This document shows positions 17,499 through 25,123 of a stretch of DNA of 64,000 nucleotides, in pieces. The DNA comes from Marinoscillum furvescens DSM 4134. Lineage in GTDB: Bacteria > Bacteroidota > Bacteroidia > Cytophagales > Cyclobacteriaceae. Under the pieces are notes generated by a model. The model was not told the DNA's origin and searched no databases. It worked only from the letters and a program-made list of their open reading frames with translations. Made by a program: the position numbers and the translations under genes. The stretch is taken from positions 124,001-188,000 of the forward strand of contig NZ_QREG01000003.1 of NCBI RefSeq assembly GCF_003386095.1, in the 5' to 3' direction. The stretch's first letter is position 1; the number at the start of each line of letters is the position of its first letter.

Positions 17499-18236
17499 AT
17501 GCAGAAATTCTTGATACTACTCACCATGTTGGTTACGCTGAGCTTTTGCTCTAAAAAAGAAAACACCAGCGCGAGCCTTATACAGCGATCCATTGAAGCG
17601 CATGGGCTTCAGCTCCTAGAAAACAAGGAAATAGCCTTTACTTTTAGAGACAACCGGTATACGGCTAAAAGGCAAGGAGGCACATACACATATACCCGAA
17701 GCAGCACTGATAGTACCGGAACGAGTACCACAGACGTATTGATCAACAGTACCGATTTTTACCGAATAGTAAATGGAGACACTACAGCAGTAGCAGACTC
17801 TTTGGCCCGAAAATATGCGAATTCTGTAAACTCCGTCCTTTATTTTGTCCAGCTGCCCTACTTGCTACAAGAGCCGGCAGTAAATACCACCTATGCAGGA
17901 AAGGACACCCTCAACAATGAAATTTATCATGTGGTGCAGGTGACTTTCACTCCTGAAGGCGGCGGAGAAGATCATGACGACAAATACTGCTATTGGTTTC
18001 ACAGCAAAACCAGCCACTTGGATTACCTGGCCTACAGCTATGACACTGATGGAGGCGGCGTTCGATTTCGTGAAGCCTACAATCGTCGAGAGATTAGCGG
18101 AATCACTTTTCAAGACTATGTCAACTACAAAGCCCCCAAAAACACACCACTTGATCAACTACCAGCGCTATTCAGCAAAGGAAAACTTCAAAAAGTCAGT
18201 TTGATAGAGAATACGGAAATAGAGGTAACAAACTAA
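17499..18236 (+). CDS. DUF6503-like lipoprotein
   Basis: A 245-residue protein with a signal ending in LSFCSKK (Cys about residue 17). It contains the pattern I associate with DUF6503 of Bacteroidota: IQRSIEAHG after the signal and FTFRDNRYTA, with a beta-rich, LolA/LppX-like arrangement and a WFHSKTSHLDYLAY segment. These proteins may handle lipids or lipoproteins in the periplasm, but that is inference from fold style. The stop overlaps the convergent lgt stop by 4 bp, and no terminator is visible. Confidence 0.78.
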   Translation: MQKFLILLTMLVTLSFCSKKENTSASLIQRSIEAHGLQLLENKEIAFTFRDNRYTAKRQGGTYTYTRSSTDSTGTSTTDVLINSTDFYRIVNGDTTAVADSLARKYANSVNSVLYFVQLPYLLQEPAVNTTYAGKDTLNNEIYHVVQVTFTPEGGGEDHDDKYCYWFHSKTSHLDYLAYSYDTDGGGVRFREAYNRREISGITFQDYVNYKAPKNTPLDQLPALFSKGKLQKVSLIENTEIEVTN

Positions 18237-19354
18237 CTCTTATTAAACTCATCCCCGCTCATCGTCTTTTTCCCTTTCTGGAAAAAGATGATGAGCATCA
18301 CTACTCCACTTAAGGCCAGCGGAATACTGAGCGTTTGCCCCATATTGAGAATCAGATCTTCTTCAAAATCCTCCTGACTCATCTTGAAAAACTCATCTAC
18401 AAAGCGTAAGGACCACAACAAAACCATAAACAGGGCAAAGTTGAAGCCCATTGGAAGTGTAAAGCGCTTGTTTTTCCAAACCCAAAAGAAAAATAGCATG
18501 AGCAGTATACAGTATCCTGCTTCATACAGCTGCGCTGCATGCCGCGAAATCCCCAGGCCGTAAATCTCTGCTACGGATCGATTATCCTCTGTGTAAAATT
18601 TATAGGCCAGTGGCTGGTCCTTTCCAAAATCTATGTGTTGAACAACTTCTTCATAGCTGAGCAATGCATTCCTCAGCTGATTTTCAAAAAAACGACGATC
18701 GGTATCGGTGAGCTCTACACCACGATTGTAAAGAATCTTAGCCGTGATGGGGTGCTTCCCAGCTTCGTTGCTGACCATATCCCCACCTTTTTCAAATACC
18801 ACTTCATCAATCTTCCTATCATCGTATTTCAACACCTCCTCGGTAAAACGGGCATACACTACCCCCATTTCCGACTGAGTCATGGTGCCCTCCATTTCCG
18901 AATTGAAGAAATTTCCCGTACGGATCATGGCTCCAGTAAGTGCCACAACAATTACCAACCTATCCAGCATCCACAGCATGGGATACTGTGGGTATTTTTT
19001 ACTAAAGAAGTATATCGCCAAAATAATCCCGATCGCACCTCCATGACTAGCCAGTCCTCCTTCCCATATTTTGATGATCTCAATCGGATTAGTAAGGTAA
19101 AAACCAGGGTTGTAAAACAAACAGTGCCCAAGCCGAGCACCCAACACCGTAGCCACTACCATATACACAGTAAGTTTTTCCACGTCTTTCTCAGGGCGAC
19201 CTTCCTGCTTAAACAGCCAAAACATGATCTGCTGTGAAACAATAAATCCTCCAGCAAAAAGAAGTCCGTACCAGCGAACAGGATGATTCAACCCTGGAAT
19301 CACGAACATATTGGGATCAGGACTCCAGATAAGAAAATTGAGAAGAAATTCCAT
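18233..19354 (-). CDS. lgt: prolipoprotein diacylglyceryl transferase
   Basis: A 373-residue inner-membrane enzyme that transfers diacylglycerol from phosphatidylglycerol to the lipobox Cys. Conserved residues are present: SHGGAIG with His104, the signature arginine in IRTGNFFNSE (Arg145) and RHAAQLYE (Arg271). The stretch between the two arginines is 126 residues against 96 in E. coli Lgt (R143-R239), so a periplasmic loop is enlarged, and the total is about 80 residues longer. Third gene of a trkA-trkH-lgt operon with 3-bp gaps. The many lipoproteins in this window are its substrates. Confidence 0.96.
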   Translation of the reverse strand: MEFLLNFLIWSPDPNMFVIPGLNHPVRWYGLLFAGGFIVSQQIMFWLFKQEGRPEKDVEKLTVYMVVATVLGARLGHCLFYNPGFYLTNPIEIIKIWEGGLASHGGAIGIILAIYFFSKKYPQYPMLWMLDRLVIVVALTGAMIRTGNFFNSEMEGTMTQSEMGVVYARFTEEVLKYDDRKIDEVVFEKGGDMVSNEAGKHPITAKILYNRGVELTDTDRRFFENQLRNALLSYEEVVQHIDFGKDQPLAYKFYTEDNRSVAEIYGLGISRHAAQLYEAGYCILLMLFFFWVWKNKRFTLPMGFNFALFMVLLWSLRFVDEFFKMSQEDFEEDLILNMGQTLSIPLALSGVVMLIIFFQKGKKTMSGDEFNKS

Positions 19355-19357
19355 TTG

Positions 19358-20815
19358 TTAGTTTGTTTTCCAAAAATATGGAGTGAAAAGCATCAGAACG
19401 GTAAAAAGCTCCAACCTTCCCAGCAACATCAAAAATGCCAACAGCCATTTACCCGGAGCAGATATGCCGGCAAAGTTATCAACCGGCCCCACTTCTCCAA
19501 TACCCGGACCGATATTTCCCAGACAGGTAGCCACCGACCCAATCGCTGTATCGAAATCCGCACCGAGAATTCCCATGGTAATGGAGCCAATGGCAAAAAT
19601 GAAAATATAGATCATGATAAACGCCAGGATATTGTAAGTAATCTCCCGGGACACTGCTTTTCCATTAAACCTTACGGGAATCACCGCATTAGGATGCAAC
19701 TGGCGCTTGAGTTCTAAAAAGCTGTTTTTGATCAGAATGATATGACGAACGATTTTGACACCTCCTGCAGTAGAGCCGGCAGATGCGCCAAAAAACATCA
19801 TCACAAAGAACAGCACGGTAATAAATGGAGACCAGGCCGTATAGTCAGCTGTAATGTATCCTGTGGTAGTAATCACCGATACCACCTGAAACAAAGCGTC
19901 CCGAATGGATTTTTCCAGATTATCATGCCCCAGGCCAAATATGACCAAACCTACTGTGATACTGGCGAAGATGGACACCCCAGCATAAAAGCGAAATTCT
20001 TCATTTTTCAACACCTTTTCGAAGTTCTTATGAAGCGCGAAATAGGTCATGGTAAAATTGGTGCCTGCCAAAAACATAAAAATGATAATGACATACTGTA
20101 TGAACGGCGAAGTGTAATAAGCGATACTGGCATTTTTGGTAGAAAAACCACCTGTAGCCATGGTAGTGAGGCTATGATTGATAGCGTCATAAAACGTCAT
20201 CCCTCCAACCCACAGTAGCACCGTCTCTGTCACAGTAAGCCCAAGGTAGATAAACCACAATCGCTTGGCTGTTTCTTTGATCCTGGGCTGTAATTTATCC
20301 GGAGAGATTCCAGGAGCTTCTGCTACGAAAAGCTGCATCCCTCCAATTCCTAAAATTGGGAGTATAGCTACAGTGAGTACGATGATCCCCATACCACCTA
20401 TCCACTGGGTGAGGCTCCTCCAAAACAAGATGCCTTTATTCACCGATTCAATGTCTTTCAGTATGGTAGCTCCGGTGGTAGAAAAACCACTAAGTGTCTC
20501 GAAAAATGCATCTGTAAGATTGGGGATAGACCCACTGAGGATGTAAGGCAACGAACCAAAAAACGACATAGTGAGCCAGCCAAAGGCTACCACCAGGTAC
20601 CCATCTCGTTTGCGGAGCTCTTTATTGAGGTTTTTTCTCGTGAGCACCCAGGCCAAAAACCCTGCAAAAGCTGTGATCACCGCGGCACCAAGGATAGCAA
20701 GCAGGTCCCCTTCTTTGAAATACATACTAAAAGGCAGGCAGGTCAGCATAAAAGCGCCATTGAGCATCAGCAAAATGCCCAGGATATTTACGATGACCCG
20801 ATAGTTAAATAGCAT
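19358..20815 (-). CDS. trkH: TrkH-family potassium uptake channel subunit
   Basis: A 485-residue membrane protein with the four-repeat MPM fold of TrkH/KtrB. Filter glycines are visible in SGFSTTGATIL, MATGGFSTKN, TTTGYITADY and LGNIGPGIGEV. It passes K+ (or Na+) across the inner membrane, gated by the cytosolic TrkA ring. It is 3 bp downstream of trkA and 3 bp upstream of lgt, so all three are translated from one message. The combination with lgt is a gene-order feature rather than evidence for shared function. Confidence 0.95.
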   Translation of the reverse strand: MLFNYRVIVNILGILLMLNGAFMLTCLPFSMYFKEGDLLAILGAAVITAFAGFLAWVLTRKNLNKELRKRDGYLVVAFGWLTMSFFGSLPYILSGSIPNLTDAFFETLSGFSTTGATILKDIESVNKGILFWRSLTQWIGGMGIIVLTVAILPILGIGGMQLFVAEAPGISPDKLQPRIKETAKRLWFIYLGLTVTETVLLWVGGMTFYDAINHSLTTMATGGFSTKNASIAYYTSPFIQYVIIIFMFLAGTNFTMTYFALHKNFEKVLKNEEFRFYAGVSIFASITVGLVIFGLGHDNLEKSIRDALFQVVSVITTTGYITADYTAWSPFITVLFFVMMFFGASAGSTAGGVKIVRHIILIKNSFLELKRQLHPNAVIPVRFNGKAVSREITYNILAFIMIYIFIFAIGSITMGILGADFDTAIGSVATCLGNIGPGIGEVGPVDNFAGISAPGKWLLAFLMLLGRLELFTVLMLFTPYFWKTN

Positions 20816-20818
20816 GAT

Positions 20819-22159
20819 TTAGTTGAAAAAGCCCTCCACTTTGTGAATACATTCTGACTTGGACAGCACCACCACCCGATCTTTTGGCTGGAAGGAAAAA
20901 CTACCACGTACTGTGTAGCCGATCCCTTTACGAATCACTCCTCCGATGATGGCCGTCTTCGGAAAATCTAGATTTCGCAGCTCATACTGTAAAATTTTAG
21001 ATCCTGGCTGCACTTCAAATTCTAATATTTCAGCGTCTACCCCGTGTATACTTGTCAGGTTCAGTACTTGCCCTTTTCGAATATACCTGAATATAAAATT
21101 CGCTGCAATTAGTTTTTTATTAATCAAAGTATCCACTCCAATGTTCTGAGATAGATGGATATAATCCATGTTTTCTACTGCGGCGATTGTTTTCTGAACC
21201 CCATTGTTTTTAGCCACCAGGCAAGAGATGATGTTGGTCTCGCTATTTCCTGTTACGGCAATTACCGCATCCATTCGGTCGATGCCCTCTTCTTTGAGCA
21301 AGTCAATATCTCGCCCGTCACCATTGATAATCATAGTGTCCGGCAGCTCATCAGCCAGAGCAAAACACTTGTCCTTGTCTTGCTCTACAAGCTTAATGTT
21401 ATACTTCTTGCTCAGCTGACGAGCGGTGTTGATACCCACTTTACTGCCCCCCAAAATCATCACATTTTTTATCTCTATGCGCTCCTTTCCTGCCAAAGAA
21501 AGCACTCGATCTATTCCGCTGGGCTCGGTGATAAAATAGGCATGATCACCAAGATTGAATTTATTTTCACCATGAGGAATGATGGTGTTGTTTTCACGCA
21601 GTATGGCTACCGTGGTAAAATTATGATCAGGGTTGAGGTAGGCTGTTTCCGTAAGTGTCTTGTCCTTAAGTTCGGAGTTTTCGTCTACCGTGATGCCTAT
21701 CAGAGACAGCATGCCCTTTTCAAACTCAAAGGTGTCTGTGAGAGCTGATTGCTTTAGGAGTCGTTTGATCTCCTTTGCTGCCAGTGACTCAGGGGAGATG
21801 ATCTCATCAATCCCAATGTCTTTGAGGTCCAGCTTTTCTTTTTGATGTAGAAACTCAATGTTAGAAATACGTGCCACAGTACGCTTGGCACCGAGACTTT
21901 TGCCGATGATAGCTGTGGTCAGGTTGGTCTCTTCAATAGATGTCACTGCAATGAGCAGATCAGCCTTGGAGACATTAGCCTCCTCCAATATACTTATGCT
22001 GGTACTGCTACCACGTATGGTGTGTACATCCAAATGATTGGAGGCATGCTCCAGTACGGCATTGTCTTGATCGATGAGGATGATATCCTGCTCTTCATAG
22101 GCCAAAAGCTTCGCCAAATGAAAACCAAGATCTCCGGCTCCTGCAATGATTATTCTCAT
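20819..22159 (-). CDS. trkA: Trk potassium transport regulatory subunit TrkA
   Basis: A 446-residue cytoplasmic protein with two tandem RCK units, each having a Rossmann NAD-binding half and an RCK_C half. The first dinucleotide motif is GAGDLGFHLA at residues 7-16, the second GGSKVGINTARQL near residue 235. The second RCK_C lies at about 370-445. It binds nucleotides and gates TrkH. First gene of the operon. The 133-bp upstream gap contains a 12-bp palindrome TCTTTCGAAAGA (22241-22252) of unknown role. Confidence 0.96.
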   Translation of the reverse strand: MRIIIAGAGDLGFHLAKLLAYEEQDIILIDQDNAVLEHASNHLDVHTIRGSSTSISILEEANVSKADLLIAVTSIEETNLTTAIIGKSLGAKRTVARISNIEFLHQKEKLDLKDIGIDEIISPESLAAKEIKRLLKQSALTDTFEFEKGMLSLIGITVDENSELKDKTLTETAYLNPDHNFTTVAILRENNTIIPHGENKFNLGDHAYFITEPSGIDRVLSLAGKERIEIKNVMILGGSKVGINTARQLSKKYNIKLVEQDKDKCFALADELPDTMIINGDGRDIDLLKEEGIDRMDAVIAVTGNSETNIISCLVAKNNGVQKTIAAVENMDYIHLSQNIGVDTLINKKLIAANFIFRYIRKGQVLNLTSIHGVDAEILEFEVQPGSKILQYELRNLDFPKTAIIGGVIRKGIGYTVRGSFSFQPKDRVVVLSKSECIHKVEGFFN

Positions 22160-22292
22160 AGCAATTCCTTATAGGGTAGCAAATATAACGTAAAGATGAA
22201 GCAGGCAGCCAAACATATCTGGCATATTCGATAAGACCGCTCTTTCGAAAGATTGACTTTCTGTTCACTGAAAAAATGCTTAAAAATGCTCA

Positions 22293-23648
22293 TCATTTCA
22301 CGTTGGAAAAATAATTTTTGGCAGCCTTCATCACCTTAGGAGCAAGCGCTATAGCACCGATCATCGTTGGAAATGCCATGAGCCCATAGGCCAGGTCTAT
22401 AAAGGCTACTACCCCACGCAGTGTTGCCACAGATCCTACCAAAATAAGTGCTACATACCAATAATTAAACAAACTGGCATATTTCACCCCTATAAGAAAA
22501 GCCAGGCATTTTTGACCATAATACGCCAAACCAAAAATGGTAGTAAGTGCAAAAACGAGTACACACACCGCTAGTATGTAGGGACCAAAGCCCGGGAGGC
22601 TTTCGCCAAAGGCTTTGGCAGTGAGGGTGATTCCGCTGAGGTCATTATTTTTCCAGGCTCCGGTTACCAAAATGGTTAGCCCGGTCATCGTACAAATCAC
22701 CAATGTATCGATCGCTGGTCCGAGCATCGCTACCAGGCCTTCACGCACTGGTTCTTTGGTTTTGGCTGCTCCATGCATCATGGGAGCCGTACCTATACCA
22801 GCCTCATTAGAAAAAGCAGCTCTCCGAGCACCTGTGATGATCAGCGCTCCCACGGCACCGCCCATCGCCGCCTCTGCAGTAAATGCATCCGTCACAATCA
22901 ACAGCAAAGAACTTCCCACTTCGCTGAAATTGATAAGTAAAATAGCAATGACACTCACCACATAAAGCATCACCATAGAGGGCACCAACCTACTAGCTAC
23001 TGTCCCAATCCGCGTAATTCCTCCAAAAATCACAAGCCCCACTAAAATGGCAATAACAACACCCAAGCCAAGATCAAAAGTGAGACTGTCGCCAGTAATC
23101 CCATTGGGGATCAACAAAATATCTTTCGTAGCCTGCACCATCTGATTGGCCTGAAAAATAGGTGTAGCGCCAAAAAACCCAACAACCGCAAAGAAGGTAG
23201 CCAGAGGCATCCATTTTTTTCCCAGCCCTTCACGGATAAAATACATCGGCCCGCCTTGCAGCTCACCAACACTGTCTTTGCCACGATACATCACCGCCAG
23301 CGTACAAGTAAAAAACTTAGTGGCCATGCCTACAAAAGCACTAACCCACATCCAAAAAATGGCTCCCGGACCACCCATAGCGATGGCCACAGCCACACCG
23401 GAGATATTACCCATCCCTATGGTAGCTGCCAGTGCTCCAGACAAGGCCTGAAAGTGATTGATATCACCAGGGTCATCCGGATCATCGTATTTTCCACGCA
23501 GTACATTTACCGCATGACCAAAAAAGCGAAAAGGCAAAAACCGCGAGTAAACCATAAAAAAAAGGCCACCACCTAACAGTAAAATAAGCAGCGGAGTGCC
23601 CCAGATGAAATTGGCTGCTGCCAAAAAAAATGATTCTAATGCTGTCAT
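22293..23648 (-). CDS. sodium:alanine/glycine symporter (AGCS family)
   Basis: A 451-residue inner-membrane symporter with about ten transmembrane helices. The AGCS signature GGPGAIFWMWVSAFVGMATKF-type segment near residues 95-115 (with preceding GNISGVAVA) and the later EAGIGTAPMMHGAAKT region are intact. It imports alanine or glycine with Na+. The gene is 2 bp downstream of the TesA-like esterase gene and in the same direction, so probably co-transcribed. Na+ coupling would fit a marine lifestyle. Confidence 0.93.
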   Translation of the reverse strand: MTALESFFLAAANFIWGTPLLILLLGGGLFFMVYSRFLPFRFFGHAVNVLRGKYDDPDDPGDINHFQALSGALAATIGMGNISGVAVAIAMGGPGAIFWMWVSAFVGMATKFFTCTLAVMYRGKDSVGELQGGPMYFIREGLGKKWMPLATFFAVVGFFGATPIFQANQMVQATKDILLIPNGITGDSLTFDLGLGVVIAILVGLVIFGGITRIGTVASRLVPSMVMLYVVSVIAILLINFSEVGSSLLLIVTDAFTAEAAMGGAVGALIITGARRAAFSNEAGIGTAPMMHGAAKTKEPVREGLVAMLGPAIDTLVICTMTGLTILVTGAWKNNDLSGITLTAKAFGESLPGFGPYILAVCVLVFALTTIFGLAYYGQKCLAFLIGVKYASLFNYWYVALILVGSVATLRGVVAFIDLAYGLMAFPTMIGAIALAPKVMKAAKNYFSNVK

Positions 23649-23650
23649 AT

Positions 23651-24349
23651 TTATTTCTTCTCGAGTAGTGGCTTCAGGTATGGCCAGATATTTTTCGCAA
23701 GGATTTTGTGTCCTTCTTCCGTGGGATGTATCCCATCCTCCAGATTGAGCTCGGGCTCACCTGCCACATCTTTCAAGATAAAGGGCATGAGCGCCGTATT
23801 TTTTTCTTCGGCTACAGCCGGAAAGATGTTTCTAAACTCCTCTGCATATGCTTCCCCCATATTAGGAGGCACCAGCATACCTGTTAGCAAAATTTTCACT
23901 TCAGGGTTGGCAGTACGCACCTTGTCTATGATGGCCATCAGGTTTTGTTTGGTGACTTTTAAGTCCAGCCCGCGCAGACCATCATTGGCACCAAGCTCCA
24001 AAACAAATACATCGGGGATTGTCTGTAGCACCCAGTCGATGCGATTGAGACCGCCAGCGGTAGTTTCTCCACTCAGCCCCGCATTGACTACCTGATAAGA
24101 ATACCCCATAGAATCTAATCGATCCTGGATCAAAGCAGGAAAGGCATCTTCCACATCCAGCTGATAACCTGCAGTAATGCTATTGCCAAAAAACAGCAAC
24201 ACCTCACGATCAGCCGACTCTTCGACCACCACTTTTTCCTCTGTAGTAGTTGTGGTTTCTTCTTGCATTTGTTTGTTCTGATGAGAAGATGTACAGGCAC
24301 CCAGAAACAATATCCATAAGAGGTGCTGCCAATATTGAATACAAATCAT
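23651..24349 (-). CDS. TesA-like SGNH/GDSL esterase, lipoprotein
   Basis: A 232-residue enzyme with signal LFLGAC (Cys about residue 19), a Thr/Glu-rich linker, and an SGNH hydrolase domain. Block I is FFGNSITAG (catalytic Ser), the Gly block is NAGLSGETTAGG, block III is LGANDGLRG, and block V is DGIHPTEEGH (catalytic Asp and His). The architecture agrees with TesA/arylesterase-type lysophospholipase or thioesterase. It is divergent from a YbbA/YbbP-like ABC pair, an arrangement also found around tesA in E. coli. Unlike E. coli TesA, it seems anchored by lipid. Substrate unknown. Confidence 0.92.
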   Translation of the reverse strand: MICIQYWQHLLWILFLGACTSSHQNKQMQEETTTTTEEKVVVEESADREVLLFFGNSITAGYQLDVEDAFPALIQDRLDSMGYSYQVVNAGLSGETTAGGLNRIDWVLQTIPDVFVLELGANDGLRGLDLKVTKQNLMAIIDKVRTANPEVKILLTGMLVPPNMGEAYAEEFRNIFPAVAEEKNTALMPFILKDVAGEPELNLEDGIHPTEEGHKILAKNIWPYLKPLLEKK

Positions 24350-24454
24350 GCTGCCTTGTTTTGGGTATTCTTTTAGTTCAAGAGTTTTTGAGAACGCCCG
24401 AATTTACAAAACATGAACCAAGTGAATTCGTTTTTATGAGTTAAACTAGCATAC

Positions 24455-25123
24455 ATGCCTACAATCCTTGAAGTAAATGCCCTCACCAAGACTTTTTCGA
24501 GCGGGCAAAAAGAAATCACCGTATTAGACGACATTAATTTTAGTATAGAAGCAGGCGACACGGTCTCCATCGTGGGGCCATCAGGAAGCGGAAAGACCAC
24601 ACTCCTCGGCCTGTGTGCCGGACTAGATAGAGCAAGTGGTGGCTCGGTATTTCTTGACAACACGGAGCTAAACAACCTAACGGAGGATGAACTTGCCACT
24701 TTGCGAAATCAAAAAATTGGCTTTGTTTTTCAAAACTTCCAACTCATCCCCACGCTTACGGCTTTAGAAAATGTAATGGTACCTCTGGAACTTCATGGAA
24801 ATAAAAATGCCAGCGAAATCGCCACATCTTACCTGTCACGAGTAGGGCTGGCACACCGAATGGACCATTATCCCTCTCAGCTATCTGGTGGAGAACAACA
24901 GCGGGTAGCCATTGCCCGTGCGTTTTCCACCGAGCCCAAAATTCTTTTTGCTGATGAGCCTACTGGCAACCTGGACGGCCATACCAGTGATGCCATAGAG
25001 GAATTGCTTTTTGAAATCAATCGGGAGAAAGGCACCACACTGATCATCGTCACACACGATGACGAACTGGCCCACAAAACCAACGCAATCATCCGTCTGA
25101 AAGGAGGTCAAATCAGTGGATAG
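24455..25123 (+). CDS. ABC transporter ATP-binding protein, YbbA/LolD-like
   Basis: A 222-residue ATPase with Walker [10 protein letters not shown] (about 43-51), Q-loop, signature [15 protein letters not shown] and Walker [13 protein letters not shown]. It groups by motif with MacB/LolD/YbbA exporters of the type VII class, which work with large FtsX-fold permeases. The permease gene overlaps its 3' end by 8 bp. It is divergent from the TesA-like gene. Its job is probably energising extraction of a lipid or lipoprotein from the inner membrane; the substrate is not known. Confidence 0.93.
   Translation: MPTILEVNALTKTFSSGQKEITVLDDINFSIEAGDTVSIVGPSGSGKTTLLGLCAGLDRASGGSVFLDNTELNNLTEDELATLRNQKIGFVFQNFQLIPTLTALENVMVPLELHGNKNASEIATSYLSRVGLAHRMDHYPSQLSGGEQQRVAIARAFSTEPKILFADEPTGNLDGHTSDAIEELLFEINREKGTTLIIVTHDDELAHKTNAIIRLKGGQISG
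25101..25108 (+). promoter_or_regulatory. strong Shine-Dalgarno sequence setting the permease GTG start
   Basis: AAGGAGGT lies inside the end of the ATPase gene, 7 bp before GTG at 25116. A full consensus site is rare in Bacteroidota, where most genes lack one, so it marks this GTG as the real permease start and indicates translational re-initiation. Confidence 0.8.

Noticed and set aside
18539-19237. Long open frame antisense to lgt (plus strand)
   Set aside because: Antisense shadow of lgt without any recognisable feature.
21155-21748. Long open frame antisense to trkA (plus strand)
   Set aside because: Antisense shadow of trkA with no family similarity.
22241-22252. Palindrome TCTTTCGAAAGA upstream of trkA as an operator
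   Set aside because: Short, single copy and without a nearby regulator gene; too weak to list as a site.
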